Under the pieces are notes generated by a model. The model was not told where the DNA came from and searched no databases. It worked only from the letters and a program-made list of their open reading frames with translations. The translations under genes were made by a program, and so were the position numbers. From Xanthostigma xanthostigma (Eukaryota; Arthropoda; Insecta; Raphidioptera; Raphidiidae), in contig OY754465.1 of the NCBI GenBank assembly GCA_963575645.1, forward strand, positions 47,394,401 through 47,458,400: 64,000 bases of DNA. Direction: 5' to 3'. Shown in pieces: positions 11,446 through 22,446 of the stretch. Numbering within the stretch: position 1 is the stretch's first letter; each line of letters starts with the position of its first letter.

Positions 11446-12370
11446 TCTCGAGTAAACTTGTTACAAGCAGATGTAAAGACAAAAAAAATTTGGAAACGCT
11501 TTTTCCCGTCTAGGTACCATACAAAATAATATCTACCCAATAACCCGGCAAAAACAAATGAAATTTTAGACTTGGATTTTTCTTAATTTTAAATAGTACC
11601 TATTTATTTTGTGTGTTCCGAACTGTTTACCACCTCTGTAGTTTAAATAAACCCTAAGAGGAATGAAAAATACCGAACAGACATTTTATAATACTGCTTT
11701 AGTCAGTATAAAGTAAACGATTATTTTTAAGAGCAGTTCCTGTAAAATATTAGCTACAGGTGTTTGATGAATAAATTCTTTGATTTTTTTGTACAGACAT
11801 TTTTTTCTTTTCATTAATTTTAGAAATTAAATATGATTCCATTTACTTTAAAAGAGATAGGTATATAATAACCATACCGTTTCTTAAAATTTATATTCTA
11901 CGAAATGTAAATGTAACATTCTACAACTTCTAGTGTAAAATTTATTTATTTTTTTTCATTATAAATGCGAACGACGGCGCTTTTCTGATCCTGTACAAAA
12001 CGTAGCTCTCTTCACTCTTTGAGGCCAGTGCTTCTTGGCTTTCTCTTTTTCTTCCTCTCAGGCGGTACCCAATTTATAATTAATTTTGTCGTCTTTTAGT
12101 TCTACATTTTTTGCGCTAGTCTGAACGTATATATTAATGAAATATAAATAAAAATAATATACACAGTCCTTCCGTAACATTCAATTTAAAGTCGGCGTAA
12201 ATAAACCACTACGACTATAACAGAGAAATAATTGCACCAACTTCTAATTGCAATTAGGGAAGGTGTATGTAAAGCTAAGAAAAAAAATACTATTATTTTT
12301 TCTTTCAAGATACATTAAAGCCGATAAAATGTTTTCAATTTTTTTTTTGTTCCTTGATTTTACTTAAATA
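11446..12370. other. AT-rich DNA with no supported gene
   Basis: No open frame with protein-like composition and no matched repeat was found in this interval. Confidence 0.45.
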
Positions 12371-12817
12371 TTTACCAGACTGGTTTTGTCGCTGGAATCA
12401 CAGCTGGGACTTGTGCTGGCTGGAGCACTGGCTGCAAGAATGGAACTGGCTCGCGTGCGTGATCACAAGAGATGAATATCAAAATTAGCACCGGGGATAA
12501 GTATATTTAGTGGTTGTTTTGAGCAGGAACCAATCAGGAAAACGTATCTTGTCACGTGGGCAAACGACCTCAAACAAACTTGGCGCCGTAGTGTGTGTTC
12601 TGGTTAGAGATAATAAACGTTCACTTTTGTTAACATTCAAATTGTCACTGCGCGCCCACTAAACCCATCTACAAAGCAAGCTTCAATAATTGCATCGCGT
12701 GAAGCGAATGCATAAAAACCATCACCAAAGTCAGCGCTATAGCACGCTTCAAATATAAAAGCCAATTTTAGCAAGGAATCTAGCGGCAAAACCAGCCTCG
12801 TTTGCAGCGACATTTAC
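12371..12817. mobile_element. T2-family TIR element, copy 1
   Basis: The left end contains ACTGGTTTTGTCGCTGGAATC and the right end its approximate complement, CTAGCGGCAAAACCAGCCTC followed by GCAGCGACATTTA. The interior blocks GTAAACGTTTATCGTCTCTG (here inverted), CACGTGACAAGATA and TGATTGGTTCTTG recur at 17490-17890 and 29825-30302. The three copies are non-coding, with TIRs of about 35-45 bp. The target duplication is uncertain, so the superfamily is not assigned. Confidence 0.65.
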
Positions 12818-12863
12818 CTGCTATTTAATACTTACCTTTCTATCATCTAATTTTTTTTGTATA

Positions 12864-13546
12864 CTAGCGGTCCCGCCCGGTTTTGCCCGGGTGCAAAAGA
12901 ACGAATGTGGAAGGGAGGGACATGAGTACGCACATTCATCTTAGTTTACCAAGATGAATGTTGTGTCCAAATTTTATATAAAAATTTTATAAAAAGCAGT
13001 AAGTATTTACACTTTTTTTAAGTAATAAATTTCTTTTAAATAAATTATTGCTGTAATTAATATTTAATATTTAATTGAAAACACTGTAGGAAAATTATTT
13101 TTATATAGTTTTCAAATGAGCTATTAATTAAATTTATTTAATTTTAATTGGTCGTAAATAAAATTAAAATAAATTTAAATGTAAGCCTTAGAAGAAAGTA
13201 ATGTAAAAAAAAAATATATTCGCCCAACGTGGGGCTTGAACTAACGACCCATGCTCTACCGACTGAGCCAGCCGGGCTTGTTAATATACAACGCTAATAT
13301 TGGTATATTCAGTTAGAGCAATTCACCTGAATAGAAGCTTATTTTTCAGATACGTTTTGCAACATTTTTCATTGATGCTCCGCTCCTATTGGTTGTAGCG
13401 TGATATTATATAGCTTTCCTCAATAAATGGGATATCCAACAAAAAAAAAATTCAATTTGAACCAGTAGTTCCTGAGATTAGCGCGTTCAACCAACAAACC
13501 AAACAAACAAAAAAACTCTTCAGCTATACCTATATATTAGTATAGA
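12864..13546 (-). mobile_element. Helitron-like element with tRNA-Lys-derived segment
   Basis: Read on the minus strand it starts A|TCTATACTAATATATAGG and ends with CCCGGGCAAAACCGGGCGG followed by GACCGCTAG|T, the 5' TC, subterminal GC hairpin and 3' CTAG with insertion between A and T that are typical of Helitrons. It is 683 bp and codes for nothing. A degraded tRNA-Lys lies inside it in the same orientation. The Helitron assignment rests on the termini, since no RepHel protein is present. Confidence 0.7.
13221..13277 (-). pseudogene. tRNA-Lys pseudogene lacking the anticodon arm
   Basis: On the minus strand the acceptor stem GCCCGGC/GTTGGGC, D-arm GGCTCAGTCGGTAGAGC and T-arm with CCCCAC match insect tRNA-Lys, but the anticodon arm is deleted (the D-arm is joined to the T-arm via TGGGTCG). 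It is carried inside the Helitron-like element and cannot decode. Confidence 0.7.
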
Positions 13547-14633
13547 TTAAGTCTAATATGCCCCGGGGCCGTAGTATAATATAGCTGCAATCGATGCACA
13601 TTTCCCCTTCCTTTTGTTTCTTATTGTATTTAATAAAAAAATCAAATTTTTTCTCGGTCTAAAACACCTTGTACAATATGCAGGTATAGCGATGTTCCAA
13701 AAATGTATGTATTTCAATTTTAGATGAACTTCTTCTATATTTACGTTACGAATTCAAAATAAATATAACAGAGCAAATGAAATGGTTAGGCTTTAAGTTT
13801 ATTAAGCTGTTTCGTTAAACAATTACTTCCTTAATTAAATTTTCGATTTTTAATTAACTGGCATATTACAAATTACGATTTCACTGCATATAAAACTTCA
13901 CCGGTCGCGTCGTCTGCAGACATAAAATTGATATTATGTACGTAGAAATTGTTTTCATTTTAATTAGATATTCGTAATTCGGTTCTATATTTGGAAACAT
14001 TTTAACTGTTCATTCACATTTTCTTATGCGAAGAAACAATAAGTAAATTAAATACATATTTTGTAGATTAGACGCGTCTTGATACCTTACAAATAATGAA
14101 AAATTTAGATGTACATACCAGGGCCGTCGAGTTAAGATGGAACCTATTAAATTTTTATCTAACAGTTACAATAAGCAAAAGTACAGTTCCTAATACCCGT
14201 TATTTTGTAACAACAGTGACAGCTGTCACGTTCCGCTTAAGCACATTAAAAGAATCTTTAAAACTTGAGAAAAGTATTGGCTTCAGACATTTACACCCCA
14301 CGAAAGTATTTTAAGTTTGGTTCTTTTCGTTTAAGATATATTAAGGAGCAGGAACCTGCGAGTGGCACTGTATATATTTTGTAGAGAATATGAATACATA
14401 TTATGTGAGTCACTGTAAGTATTTACGTGTGATTTGTTGACTGAAGTTTGGCGTGTTTACCGTACGTTTTCAAACGCTCTCCCTTTGTGCAAGATGCGTC
14501 GAGATTTTAAAGTTAAAAAGTTTGGTTTTCTTTATTCTTTTCTGTTTCGTTGTGCCGTTTGTGGTATTTTTTAGACCTTAATACCACATTTTTTCCTGAC
14601 CAATAAATTGATTTTTCGAATTGTCTATACATT
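13547..14633. other. AT-rich DNA with no supported gene
   Basis: Only short open frames are present, of which one at 14096-14314 has 72 codons and no recognisable feature. No repeat copy was identified. Confidence 0.45.
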
Positions 14634-14978
14634 TCAAATCTTCTAAATTTCCGAGCTTGTAAGTCGCGCTTCATATATATTTCTACCTGACGTTTCGTCT
14701 ACAACTGCGGTAGTCATTATCAAAATCGGTGTGGCTGTGGACGAAGTGTCGGCTCACAGGTAAGTAAGTGTGTGTGTTTTGTGCTCGGTCGAATTAGGAA
14801 GGAGCAGAAAACATACTCACGCTTGGACATCAGACGTTGAAACACTTATCTGTGAGCCACCAAAACATCTCTTGTTACGACACTGCCTTTGATAATGTCT
14901 ATTGCAGTTGTAGACGAAACGTCAGGTAGAAATACCTATGGAGCGCGACTTACAAGCCCGGAAACTTAGAAGGTTTGA
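14634..14978. mobile_element. Foldback repeat carrying a CGAAACGTC stem motif in each arm
   Basis: Arms of about 110-115 bp face each other: CTTCTAAATTTCCGAGCTTG at the left pairs with CAAGCCCGGAAACTTAGAAG at the right, continuing through ACCTGACGTTTCGTCTACAA and its complement. The middle is an unmatched spacer with TGTGTGTGTTTT. A related single arm occurs at about 46365-46445. Its superfamily is not clear; see the finding on CTGANGA...GAAAC motifs. Confidence 0.6.
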
Positions 14979-15840
14979 AGCTACGCTGTCCTTGAAAGTC
15001 CATAGACTTATCTCTACATTTATCTATTTTTAAGTTTGAATAAGAAGTAGTGATTACCATAATTTTTACATAATAAATATGCAGAAACCTTAACATCATG
15101 AAATATATTTTTCCGGTGGATTTTAGGAAAAAAATGAAAAGATTTGATAGACATTTGTGTACATTGAAGCCTGAAATAGATGCATGTGGAACACGTCGTG
15201 TGGTAAACATCGAAATATGAGTTATATTAAAACATACAAACATTATTGTACTCTATTCGAATTTTAAGCGCATTTTTCACGTATCGTACTACACACTATT
15301 TAGTTTTGGATACGACTCTTTGAAAATTATTAATTAAAAAAAAATATACAAAGAAACAAATTGGAGACTTTAAATCCGATATTAGTTTAATAGCCATCAG
15401 AGCTCTTCTAGCCAGAAAAAAATGCTGAGCTACATTTTTATATTTAATTTTCCGACCTGCAATTTCTGTCTGGTCGGGCTGGACCTCTTTAATCTTGTGT
15501 TTTAGTGCTGTCTTGGTACTGTAGGTGGCGACACAATGATATCCAAGGGCTCATAGAAATTGCGACAATCGAAAATATTAAAAGATTGTTTGTCGATTTC
15601 TGTCCATATAATTCGGGAAAACTCTGAATATTATTCACCATATTGCTTCCTTTATTCATTGAACCCGATACCTTTTTTTTCTTGGTTTCGTCCTCACGTC
15701 GCAAAAATAAAAACTCCTTCCACCAAACTATGCACGTCCATGTTGCACACTCACTACCTACTTGAAAACTACTAAATGTCTGCCGCGCACGGAATTGCAC
15801 ACGCTGCTGGTTTGTGCTGGTCTACTGTCTTATTTTTAGA
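14979..15840. other. AT-rich DNA with no supported gene
   Basis: Overlapping open frames of about 70-100 codons occur on both strands at 14950-15243 and 15489-15800, but none shows a motif or a splice context. No matched repeat was found. Confidence 0.4.
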
Positions 15841-16258
15841 CTAGCGGTCCCGCCCGGTTTCACCCGGGTACAAAAGAACGAATGGGGAAACGAGGGACAT
15901 GAGTACGCACACTCATATTTTTTTAGTTTACCGAGATGAGATGTTGGTCCAAATTTCATAATGATCGGAGTTACCGTTCAAAAGTTTTTGTCGCTAAAAA
16001 GCAGTATTTATACGTTTTTTAAGTGATAAATTTCTTTTAAAACAATAATTACTGTAATTAATAAAATATAATAAATATTTAATTGAAAACACTGTTGGAA
16101 AGTTATTTTTAAATAGGTACCTATAGTTCTAACCGTTTTCAAATGAGCTATAAATTGGATTTATTTAATTTTAATTAGTCGTAATAATATTTTAAAAAAT
16201 TGAAATGTAAGCCTTAAAAGAAAGCAATGTAGAAATAAAAAAAAAATAAAAATATATT

Positions 16259-16330
16259 CGCCGACGTGGGGCTTGAACCCACGACCCTGACATTAAGAGT
16301 CTCATGCTCTACCGACTGAGCTAACCAGGC
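16259..16330 (-). pseudogene. tRNA-Lys(CTT) pseudogene inside a Helitron-like element
   Basis: On the minus strand the D-arm TAGCTCAGTCGGTAGAGCA, the anticodon loop ACTCTTAATGT with CTT, and the T-arm GTGGGTTCAAGCCCCAC are all present. The acceptor stem is damaged: GCCTGGT at the 5' side faces GTCGGC at the 3' side, one base short, and the anticodon stem has a mismatch (GAGAC against GTC). The A and B boxes are largely intact, so transcription by RNA polymerase III is conceivable, but charging is doubtful. Confidence 0.7.
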
Positions 16331-16485
16331 TTGTGAATATGAGGCCCTAATATTGCAATATTTAGTTAGGGCATTTCACTTGATAATATTTGTCGGACGG
16401 ACAAATTTTGAGATACATCTTGCAACATTTTTCATTTATGCTCCGGTCCAATTGGTCGTAGCGTCGTGATATTATATAGCCTATA

Positions 16486-16724
16486 CACTGCCGTAAAAAG
16501 GCAAAAAGCAGTAAGTGATCAACTTATGAATTTGAGTAAATCAAGATTTACTAAAAATGTCTTGACCGTCCTGAATATTAGATTATGGAAACCAAAACAT
16601 GGGGGAAACATTTTTTAAAGACAATAAAATTATTGCTGCAGCACTTACTGCTGTCGTTGGCTTCAGTATGAACTCATTTTGTCAACAAATGTCACTTACT
16701 GCCCTTTGCCTTTTTAGGGCAGTG
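16486..16724. mobile_element. 239-bp MITE with TA target duplication
   Basis: The termini are inverted repeats of about 28 bp, CACTGCCGTAAAAAGGCAAA at the left and TTTGCCTTTTTAGGGCAGTG at the right, continuing into AGCAGTAAGTG/CACTTACTGC. It is bordered by TA at 16484-16485 and 16725-16726. Removing it with one TA restores the host Helitron-like sequence (TATAGCC...TTCCTCGATAAAT), so it inserted after that element. TA duplication fits Tc1/mariner-type transposases. Confidence 0.85.
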
Positions 16725-17489
16725 TAGCCTTCCTCGATAAATAGGCTATCCAACAAAAATATTTTTTTTTTTAATTCGAACCAGTAGTTTCTGAGATTAG
16801 CGCGTTCAACCAAACAAACAAACAAACTCTTCAGCTTTATATATTAGTTTAGATATAGATATAGATAGATTTGACTAATTTACGTAAATATTCGCGGTGT
16901 TTATAAAATAGGGGAGCTGTAATTAAAGCGTAGATGCGCTAGATCGATGGTAAGCTTTTTTTAAGCTACCCTTATCTGCGTTTCTCCAGTGTCCACAAAA
17001 GATCACATTCGTTTCTGATGGAAAATGAACCTGTACGTCCGTCTGTATGTGTATGTAGGTGACATATAAATACGACGTCCCAACTGGGTATTTTTACTAA
17101 CGGTTGTCGCCTCGTTCTACATCTACACGGATTTTATATCACTACTTCTTTTTGCACATTATTTTATCACGTCAATGGCGACGGTCACTTCTTTGAGAAT
17201 CAGTGTTATTTGTTTGATCATGAATAGGAGAGAGCACTGTCAGTTCTTTTTTTTATTATACTCGACAATAAAAATTTTTCCTTTTTTTTACTTTTCTTTT
17301 TTAGCGTACGTCTAATGTGTGCAATTTTTACGAGTTGTTTTTTTCGCTTTGTCGTGCGCACTTCTATTTGTGTATTTCGGAAATGGATTCAGAAAATGAC
17401 ATTACGATATACTAAATTAAATTTACTGTTATGGTTTTTCAAAAGCGACTGTGAGAATTTAAAGCTCAAATATGCTATTAGGTACTTAT

Positions 17490-17890
17490 ACGTTCAAGGA
17501 CGCTGCACTAGAGGCTGGTTTTGCCGCTTGATTCCATGCTAAATTTGACTACTAATTTTCTAGCGCTGGGTTTCTAGATTGCTTTTACGTGCTCGCTTCA
17601 CACGAGACGTTTTTTCAAGCTTGTTTTGTGGATCGATCTGGTGCGCGTGCAGTGGCACGTTTAAGCGTGCTGTGGCGCCGGGTTTCATGATGACTTTTAT
17701 GTGTCCGCTTCACACTATGCGCGATTTGAAGCTGGCTGAGTTTAGTTCAAATGTTAGCAAAAGTGAACGTTTATCGTCTCTGAACAGAACTATAAAGCCA
17801 TGTTTGTGAGCGTTTGCTCATATCGCTCACGTGACAAGATACTGTTTTCTGATTGGTTCTTGCTCAAAACAAGCAAAACAAAATAAACAA
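17490..17890. mobile_element. T2-family TIR element, copy 2
   Basis: It starts GGACGCTGCACTAGAGGCTG followed by TTTTGCCGCTTGATTCC, the T2 terminus, and carries AAGTGAACGTTTATCGTCTC and CACGTGACAAGATACTG in the family order. The far end is not clear after GAACCAATC complement sequences near 17860, so the copy may be truncated. The two ORFs across it (17315-17542, 17579-17809) are shadows. Confidence 0.6.
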
Positions 17891-18009
17891 AGACGATATA
17901 AAATGTATATATTACAGATTCATTTGAAGTGAATGCAAAACCAATACTGGTGTTGATCGGAATCGAGCCAGCGACCTTCTGCGTATGCAGTAGACGCTAT
18001 AAGTATATA

Positions 18010-18804
18010 CTAGTGTACCCGTGCAAAACCTTTTGCATGTATTTTCATATTGTTTTCAAAAATCGATATTTTGATACAGACCTACGACAATAATTTTATT
18101 CCTGATTAGTTTCCATTTACAGTTATTTTTCTTTTGATTTAGCCTGATCCATCAAGTTGTTTCTATATTTAATTGGTTATAAATTCAAAGAAAATGTATG
18201 AGATCTGTTCATTGTTGTCATGGTTACCCCGCAAGAGCTGTCACAATTCATTTTTAGAAAATCTAACCTCATTTGATACATTTACGATTTTCAATATTTT
18301 TTTCTGATCTGAGACCAAATTTTAGACTTGGTACAGTCCATGTAATATTTAAAAACTCTATTTTGGCATTAAATTAACATAAACTTACACGTTCTTAAAT
18401 TATTTGGAAAATATAATGAAATTTATTTGTGTATTAATATTTGGAATATTTGCGCTAATAAACGAGCTAAAAATATACACTTCAATATTGTCTTTTTGTC
18501 GACTTGTCAAACTGTTTGTAAAATCTCCGACATACGTACATATTTGCATTTCTCTCACACTCATGTCTCGTGAACATCGAAGGATTTTCTCTCTTTACGT
18601 TCCTCTTCACCCCGCTACCCCTTCGTCATTTTTACTATTATCGCTTGAAAGAAGCCCTTTTAAAGAAATTTCTCAAAAAAAAAATTGCGATAACATATCT
18701 GTGGACTAAAGGCTTCAGTTTAAAAAAAAATTGTGTCAATCGGTTTAGTAGGGATGGCTGGCGGATTGGCTAGAGATTTAGGGCTTGTGTTTTAAATATA
18801 TAGA
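18010..18804 (-). mobile_element. Second Helitron-like family, 795 bp
   Basis: On the minus strand it begins A|TCTATATATTTAAAACACAA and ends GTTTTGCACGGGTACACTAG|T. Both flanks keep the A...T insertion pattern. Internal sequence (CCAATCCGCCAGCCATCC) differs from the tRNA-Lys family. Open frames inside (18404-18709, 18570-18773) run against element orientation and have no motif. Confidence 0.6.
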
Positions 18805-19493
18805 TTCAACTGTTGTATCAGTTTAAATTATAATTTTCTTATGGTACCTATAGTGTAATTGAGATACCATGGCGAACCGAGAAACTTAGATATCGATGCC
18901 TTCAGCATCGACAAGACGCTATTTTATAGGGATGTGGGACAAAAAGCTATTATATTTGGCATTTACTTCGTCGCATTCTAAATTCTTAGATTTATTTTAG
19001 CAATATGTGTAATAAATGCGACTGGACACCAATATTTTTGGCGTCTTTTCTGTGAAAATTTTAATTCGTTTGAAAGATTTCTGCTACGTGTACATAGCTG
19101 TGTATAAAATAGCTTTTAAAAAAATCTATATAAATGTAATAAATTTTATTGATACTTATTCATACTTTATTGCATACTTTTTTGTTGTTATTATCAAAAT
19201 TATCTTTGTTATAGGCATTAAACATTTTATTATGTCAGCTGAACATGTGCACAATAGAATAACTTTATTAAAAACGAAATGGTTATTTTCTACAGCCGAG
19301 ATAAGAGTTTCTAAAATTTTTATACCTGAAAATTACATCTTTTCTCGTGAAGTTGAAGCTGTTTTTAATAGCTTTGCTCGCAGAGACAAACCGTGACGGT
19401 TTTACGTACTTTTGCTTCACACTTTCTCTACTTTCTAATCGGTGCTAAACTAATTTACAACTTCACCTGTAAAAAGGCATAATAAATACCTTT
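18805..19493. other. AT-rich DNA holding the longest ATG-started ORF of the window
   Basis: The 126-codon frame at 19016-19396 has a very hydrophobic, Ile/Phe-rich first half, as expected from random AT-rich DNA, and a more mixed second half (MSAEHVHNRITLLKTKWLFS onward). An acceptor-like TTATTTTCTACAG lies inside it at about 19295. I cannot support it as a gene, but the second half is worth an RNA check. Confidence 0.3.
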
Positions 19494-19937
19494 TATGCAA
19501 CACGCGTGAGTAATATATAATTTCGGGGCCCTGCTAAATTCGGGAGAAATAATAAATTACCTCATGTTGACGCGTAGAGTGCTAATAATGAGCCGAAACT
19601 GTACGATAATGTATTACTGCATAGTTTCTGGACTAATAGGAACGCGGTAGCGATTTGTATATATGAAAACAGCATCGCAATTCAGCGAAAGTCATGGCCA
19701 TCTTATGTGCATCGAGGGCGGTGGGTACGTCCACCAATGAAGTGATTTATTATTTTTCCCTCTTTTATCAGGGCTCCGATTACATATTACTCGTGCTAGT
19801 TGAATAAAGTATTATGTGCGACCATTGATCGAAGGAGAATATTTCACTCGCGTGTTAGCGCATTCGCTACGCTCGTGCGGCAAATTTCACGCTCATGGAA
19901 TCTTCTCCTTCTCTCACTAGTCGCACAATATACTATT
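19494..19937. repeat. 440-bp repeat, copy A, with terminal hairpin module
   Basis: This matches 23478-23929 in the same orientation from CAACACGCGTGAGTAATATA to TCGCACAATATACTA. The last 130 bp fold: AGTATTATGTGCGAC near 19808 pairs with GTCGCACAATATACT at the end, and GGAGAATATTTCACTCG pairs loosely with the stretch ahead of CTTCTCC. This copy holds about 50 bp (19770-19800) absent from copy B. Confidence 0.7.
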
Positions 19938-20156
19938 TTTGCACCTGTACGAACAGGTTCAAAAAACTAAATTTTGGGGACTGGACAAGTGCTGCTATAG
20001 CCATAGAATTTTTTTGATTGTCACGAGATAAAATATACTATATGTGGAATGGTTTTAGATTTTATTTCATTATTCTCTTATAACATGGGGCTCTTATTCT
20101 ATGGCAGCGCCGGATAAATATATTTGTAATACAATAAAAAATTACAGCCTTTGCAA

Positions 20157-20236
20157 CAAGACCATGACAACAATATTGACATTTAATAAATAAAATAAAA
20201 TTGTTGTTATCGCGTGCGGACGCGGGTAACGGCTAG
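20157..20236 (+). mobile_element. Helitron-like 3' end fragment
   Basis: The segment ends CGCGGGTAACGGCTAG|T with a GC-rich subterminal stretch. The same end is seen inverted at about 33222 (CTAGCCATTAGCCGAG) and 46967 (CTAGCCATTACCCGCG). No 5' end could be assigned. Confidence 0.4.
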
Positions 20237-20239
20237 TAT

Positions 20240-20990
20240 TAAATATTATATTAGACTTGCAAGGTTACCTACAATATAAGATGTTTCACGTTATTTAAAA
20301 ATTAATGAAAAGCATGCTTAACTAATTTCTTTCTCACAGATCTACAGAACAAAAGAACAGCTGATTTTTTTTATTTTCAAAATATTTCCAAAACTATAAA
20401 GTTTAGAAAAAATTGGTTGTCTGTAAAGTCGGTTTACGGACGATAGTTTTACGTGATAACGTATTCCGCTCGAATATCATATTTAATAATACATAACCTA
20501 AATACAAAGCAAAATACATATTTTTAAGCAAAAAAATGTTGAACGCACACTACTCTCTGACGTCACGCGAGAAGAGGGAGTAATGCGCACAAGCCGACGC
20601 TTGGGCCGATCGTGCATCTCTATCGCTTATATCGCGCTCTCGCTTGAGGAACGTTACTCTTTTCGTGTGTGCTGGCGGTGTTTCATCAATTTATAAGACG
20701 TTATCACGTCAAAAAGTTTTACAAAAATAAATAGAATAATAAACCGTTATAAAAAGTATACTATTATTATATAAAAAAACAACGTTATAGTATATATCTC
20801 TTTTGTGCATGCGCCGATTTTCCCCAATAACAATATGGCTCTTCACATTTGCATATCAAACATTCTTCCAATTTCGGTTTAAATCCGTTTGACCTGTATC
20901 GTGTTCACAAAAAACGTCCAGATTTTTTCCAAAAATGTGTCTTTTGGATTCAGGGACCTCAAAACGTTTGTGATGTTGGAATGGTAAAAG
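20240..20990. mobile_element. M-family MITE split by a nested REP copy
   Basis: Left part (to about 20405) carries GTTTCACGTTATTTAAAAAT, GCATGCTTAACTA and GATCTACAGAACAAAAGAAC; right part (from 20716) carries AATAAATAGAATAATAAACC, ATATATCTCTTTTGTGCATG, GCGCCGATTTTCCCCAA and GACCTGTATCGTGTTCAC. The same blocks occur uninterrupted at 32740-33180 (minus) and partly at 28158-29182 and 38250-38590. The REP element at 20406-20715 lies between the halves. Confidence 0.65.
20406..20715 (-). repeat. REP-family copy nested in an M-family MITE
   Basis: From AAAAAATTGGTTGTCTGTAA through TTTTACGTGATAACGTATTC at the left to AAGACGTTATCACGTCAAAAA at the right (ends as in the other REP copies). Its interior has a GC-rich CCGACGCTTGGGCCGATCG and CTATCGCTTATATCGCGCTC piece shared with 54900-54950. 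Confidence 0.75.
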
Positions 20991-21159
20991 TTCGCGACTA
21001 CCTAATATGCCTATACAAATCCGGGACAAGCTAGTGTCTCTATAAAAAATGTGACTGACCAGAATTATTTAAATCGAAATTATCTATACCGCAGACTCAG
21101 CGATAAATTGAATGGCACGTATATTCTACAGTAGACGTTCAATATTGTTATTTACATAA

Positions 21160-21295
21160 ATGCAGGAAGAAAAGGGCACGTCCGTGTGGTTCTGTTATGT
21201 AAGTGCATTTGAAATAAAATGTAGCCTGTCATTCATGACTTGTGCTGTTTATTTTTTCACAGGGCGCATGTTCCGTGCATCTGACAGCACACTGA
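21160..21295 (+). CDS. Candidate short spliced ORF with a 64-base intron
   Basis: An ATG at 21160 opens a frame of 13 codons ending at 21198, where GTAAGT gives a strong donor. A strong acceptor, TTTATTTTTTCACAG, ends at 21262, making a 64-base intron, a normal size for insects. Joining the two in phase 0 gives a 23-residue product ending at TGA (21293-21295). An in-frame stop lies immediately before the ATG. The product is too short to identify; the unspliced frame (21160-21438) is an alternative. Both sites could be chance. Confidence 0.2.
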
Positions 21296-21871
21296 CAACC
21301 GTTATTCAAGGCGCATCGCTTTTTTTCTCTCCTTGCGTTATTCATTTATTTGCTTTTGTTACCACTGTTACTATGCTTTATGTTTTTAATTGCATTTCTG
21401 TTATTTTGAATTATGTATTATCGAAACAGTATTGTTGATGATATAAGTTATTACGTACGTAATTTTTATTCTCTCATTAAATTTGGAAACATTTTATGGT
21501 AGAATTATTTTATTCTTCAAAGAGTTTTTTATATTAAATGAAACTTTTTAGTGCAGTATACTGGTGATCAGAGAAAGTACGCCGGTCGAAAGAATGTGAC
21601 TAGCTTGGTTTCCCAAATTTTCATTGTTACATGCGGACTGACTCTCTTTTCCTTCTGACGTTCTTTTTTTTTATTTATGAAAAAAAGGGTGCTTCGACTA
21701 CCAGGGGATTGGTTGTAGTATATATTATAGAGCTTCAATAGACAGGCGCTGATGACTTCAGCTGTTCAGCGTCTATAATCTAAAAGGTCTCTCTCTCGAG
21801 CTTCAATAGATTGTATTACTTTAAATATATTGTCGAAATACTTAATATCGTCTATTATTATTTATTCATTA

Positions 21872-22446
21872 CTAGCGGCCCGTCCCGGTTTCACCCGAGT
21901 ACAAAACTGTTCTGGAAATTTTATATTGACCTTCCCATCTACACAGCAGAACTATCAAAGTACATTGTTTTGATTTATCTCTAAATATTTGGCCAATCTT
22001 AGCGTACGAAAACATTTTTTTTAATAAATACCGTCATAGTTCAGTCATTTTGTACAAAATATTTGCAAATTATACACAGAAACCTTCCACTTGTATCGCT
22101 TTTTCTATTAGTGAAAACCGTATGAAAATCTGTTCGGCAATTTTTGAGTTTATCGCGTTTAGACAGACAGACACGGCGGAGGGACTTTGTTTTATATAAC
22201 ATTTTAGAACTTTTAAACGGGAACAATTCCGTCATACATGATTTTTGCGTAGCTTTAACAAATTACGCAGCGCACGCAACGGAGGCTCTCAAAAGGAATA
22301 ATTTTTCCCGTTTTTGCAACATTTTTCATTGTGGCTCCACTCCTATTGGTCGTAGCGTGATATTATGTAAAATTTCAATTCGAACCAGTAGTTCCTGAGA
22401 TTAGCGCGTTCAACCAAACTCTTCAGCTTTATATATTAGTATAAGA
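21872..22446 (-). mobile_element. Helitron-like element without the tRNA segment
   Basis: On the minus strand it starts A|TCTTATACTAATATATAAAG and ends CTCGGGTGAAACCGGGACGG then GCCGCTAG|T. The 5' region with GCGCTAATCTCAGGAACTAC and the CACGCTACGACCAATAGGAG box match the tRNA-bearing copies, but the middle holds a different segment (CAAAGTCCCTCCGCCGTG, also at 41845) in place of the tRNA part. Confidence 0.7.

Larger units (their letters stand above)
15841..16853 (-). mobile_element. Helitron-like element with tRNA-Lys and an inserted MITE
   Basis: On the minus strand it starts A|TCTAAACTAATATATAAAGC and ends CCCGGGTGAAACCGGGCGGG then ACCGCTAG|T. It is 1013 bp; removing the 239-bp MITE at 16486-16724 plus one TA brings it near the length of the 683-bp copy. 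It is the best-preserved copy, with a nearly complete tRNA-Lys sequence. On the + strand the 5' end borders a short GATATAGATATAGATA run. Confidence 0.75.

Noticed and set aside
16259-16330. Functional tRNA-Lys(CTT) gene
   Set aside because: The acceptor stem is one base short on the 3' side, and the anticodon stem is mismatched. It sits inside a repeated element whose other copies are more degraded.
19016-19396. 126-residue ORF, the longest ATG frame in the window
   Set aside because: The first half is Ile/Phe/Tyr-rich as expected from AT-rich DNA. No motif, no supporting splice sites and no other evidence were found; kept only as a note.
21263-21295. Cystine-knot growth-factor motif in the spliced peptide (CYGACSVHL)
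   Set aside because: The match covers only a few residues and the frame closes at once; resemblance is likely chance.
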